From NCBI RefSeq assembly GCF_015668515.1, contig NZ_JADPFO010000001.1:499425-563424 (forward strand): 64,000 nt of DNA, in the 5' to 3' direction. The notes under the pieces are model-generated. The model made no database searches, had not been told where the DNA came from, and was given only the letters and a program-made list of their open reading frames with translations. A program made the position numbers and the translations under genes. This stretch comes from Paraclostridium tenue. Lineage in GTDB: Bacteria > Bacillota > Clostridia > Peptostreptococcales > Peptostreptococcaceae. Positions within the stretch are counted from its first letter, which is position 1; the number at the start of each line of letters is the position of its first letter. Below, one piece after another: positions 62,848 through 64,000 of this stretch.

Positions 62848-64000
62848 ATGAGAAAATTAATTTTATCAAAAACTATAATGTTTATATTCATTTTAGCATT
62901 TATAAATTTATTTATAGCTGGATTTGGATCAGAAAATACTTTAATAGGTGTAACAGTAATAACTGCAATGTTAATGTTACTTGAAAGAGATTTAACTATA
63001 TCACCTATTAAAAATACGTTAAAACTTATAAGTATTAATGTATTCTTAGGGGTATTGTCTTTTATAGCTATACAAAATATATTTTTAGGAGTTGTATGTA
63101 ATTTTGTAGCTTTATTTATAATTGGTTATATATTTAGCTATGATCTTAGAAGTCCTTTATATATAGCATTTGGGTTACAATATTTATTTACTGTAGCCAC
63201 TCCTATAAGTATAGAACAGTTACCAATACGACTTTTAGCTTTAATAAGTGGAGCATTAATAATTATGGTATCTCAATTGATCGTTAATAAAAATAAACTA
63301 GTTAAAACTAGTAATAAACTACTTGTTAATATTTGTAATGATATATTACAAAAAATCAATTTATTACAAAATTATAAATATGACACTAAAGATTTAGATT
63401 TTAAAATAAATTCATCTTTAAAAACTTTAAAAAAGCTTCTTTATGATAACAGAAAAGAAAATTTCTTTATGACTCACAAAGGAGTAAGCCTTTTAAATAT
63501 TTTATTTAACTTTGAAAGAATATCTATATTATTAGATAAGTATAAGTGTGAAGATGGTAATGAAGTTATGGATAGAGAAAAATCTCTCTCTATTATAAAA
63601 AAAGAGTTAAACAATTTAAAAGAGTATATAAGTGAAAATGTTAATGAAATAAAGTTCATCGATAAAGAAACAAATTGTATAGATTTATATGAATTTTATG
63701 ATTCACTAGAGGATATATATTATCAGTTTGATGAATATAAAAAAAATGAAGTAGAAAAAGATATAGAAAATAAATTAGATGTGCCTCATGAATTTAAAAT
63801 GTCATATGTCTATAAAAAAAATCTTAATACAAACTCTATAAAATTTTCATATGCTATAAAAGTAGCTGTCGGGGTATCTATTGCAAGTTTTATAATGGAC
63901 TATTTTAAATTAAGCGAGGGTAGATGGATAATGTTTACTGTATTTTCGCTTATACAACCATATTATGAAAATTGTATAACCAAATCTAAGAAAAGAATAG
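62848..64000 (+). CDS. FUSC-type (aromatic-acid-exporter-like) membrane protein, runs off the window end
   Basis: ATG 62848 follows AAAAGGAGA and the frame stays open for 384 codons to the window edge, so the 3' end is missing. The first 150 residues hold about five helices (IMFIFILAFINLFIAGF, and so on), followed by a ~180-residue cytosolic helical domain. Then a second membrane domain begins (KFSYAIKVAVGVSIASFIMDYF) with EGRWIMFTVFSLIQPYYENC, the FUSC/YccS-like signature before a basic KSKKRI turn. Relatives export aromatic acids or other toxic organic acids. The full length and the rest of the operon cannot be seen. Confidence 0.8.
   Translation, partial: MRKLILSKTIMFIFILAFINLFIAGFGSENTLIGVTVITAMLMLLERDLTISPIKNTLKLISINVFLGVLSFIAIQNIFLGVVCNFVALFIIGYIFSYDLRSPLYIAFGLQYLFTVATPISIEQLPIRLLALISGALIIMVSQLIVNKNKLVKTSNKLLVNICNDILQKINLLQNYKYDTKDLDFKINSSLKTLKKLLYDNRKENFFMTHKGVSLLNILFNFERISILLDKYKCEDGNEVMDREKSLSIIKKELNNLKEYISENVNEIKFIDKETNCIDLYEFYDSLEDIYYQFDEYKKNEVEKDIENKLDVPHEFKMSYVYKKNLNTNSIKFSYAIKVAVGVSIASFIMDYFKLSEGRWIMFTVFSLIQPYYENCITKSKKRI

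Overview
The window is very AT-rich, has short intergenic gaps full of intrinsic terminators, G-rich ribosome binding sites (AGGAGG, AGGGGG) and many TTG starts. The gene content (YczE, NupC, YesMN, Bce and Van-like modules, glutaminase, a YfcC carrier, an ECF S component) fits a low-GC anaerobic Firmicute. The closest fit I can suggest is Peptostreptococcaceae (Paraclostridium, Paeniclostridium, Romboutsia or Clostridioides-like); this is an inference from style and content, not a match. I found no rRNA, tRNA, CRISPR array, prophage, insertion sequence or replication origin. It looks like a chromosomal accessory and housekeeping mix.

Layout. 1-8.8 kb: an SDR reductase with a YczE membrane protein, a small NifX-like protein, a first NupC nucleoside transporter, an orphan AgrC/CitA-like histidine kinase, a convergent 33-aa hydrophobic peptide gene, a methyltransferase, an acetyltransferase and a ClC chloride/proton antiporter. 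8.9-11.7 kb: a berberine-bridge-type flavoenzyme broken by one TGA, a leaderless NlpC/P60 hydrolase and a GNAT. 11.9-18.6 kb: the most coherent unit in the window. A YesM-type kinase and YesN-type regulator are followed by a CcpA-like cre/promoter, a membrane-anchored PnrA/BMP-type nucleoside-binding protein, purine nucleoside phosphorylase, a second NupC and a transaldolase. It reads as a self-contained nucleoside sensing, uptake and pentose-salvage module.

18.7-28.1 kb: a MerR regulator and MATE pump with a 19-bp-spacer promoter between them, a secreted unknown, a flavin-binding protein, a YtrA-like GntR regulator with its ABC exporter, a truncated NUDIX gene, and a VanY-like peptidase (broken by TAA) followed by VanR/VanS-like regulators and preceded by helically phased CTTAAG repeats. 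28.2-36.5 kb: poorly known membrane and small genes, gene remnants, a DUF2089 regulator with a strong dyad, an anchored HExxH protease, a CNNM/HlyC protein broken by TAA, a uracil-DNA-glycosylase-like protein, and a VOC plus YdeI pair.

36.8-46.9 kb: an Ere/ChaN-like surface protein with a secreted partner, a methyltransferase and ECF S component behind a promoter-plus-terminator leader, a lipoprotein, a YfcC carrier, a coiled-coil protein, glutaminase and a glycosyltransferase. 47.1-57.7 kb: a cell-envelope-stress island. A BceRS kinase/regulator pair is separated from its likely BceAB transporter by a GntR/DUF1648 pair and a complete Vex/Vnc-like ABC transporter with divergent regulators; bceB is frameshifted in an A7 run. 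57.8-64 kb: aminopeptidase P, MscL, DUF308 and unknown membrane proteins, an unannotated 58-aa gene, an AI-2E family transporter and a FUSC-type protein that runs off the end.

A theme of the window is gene decay. Four reading frames are cut by single in-frame stops, one by a homopolymer frameshift, and one by truncation next to a foreign gene tail. These need raw-read confirmation before biological interpretation.
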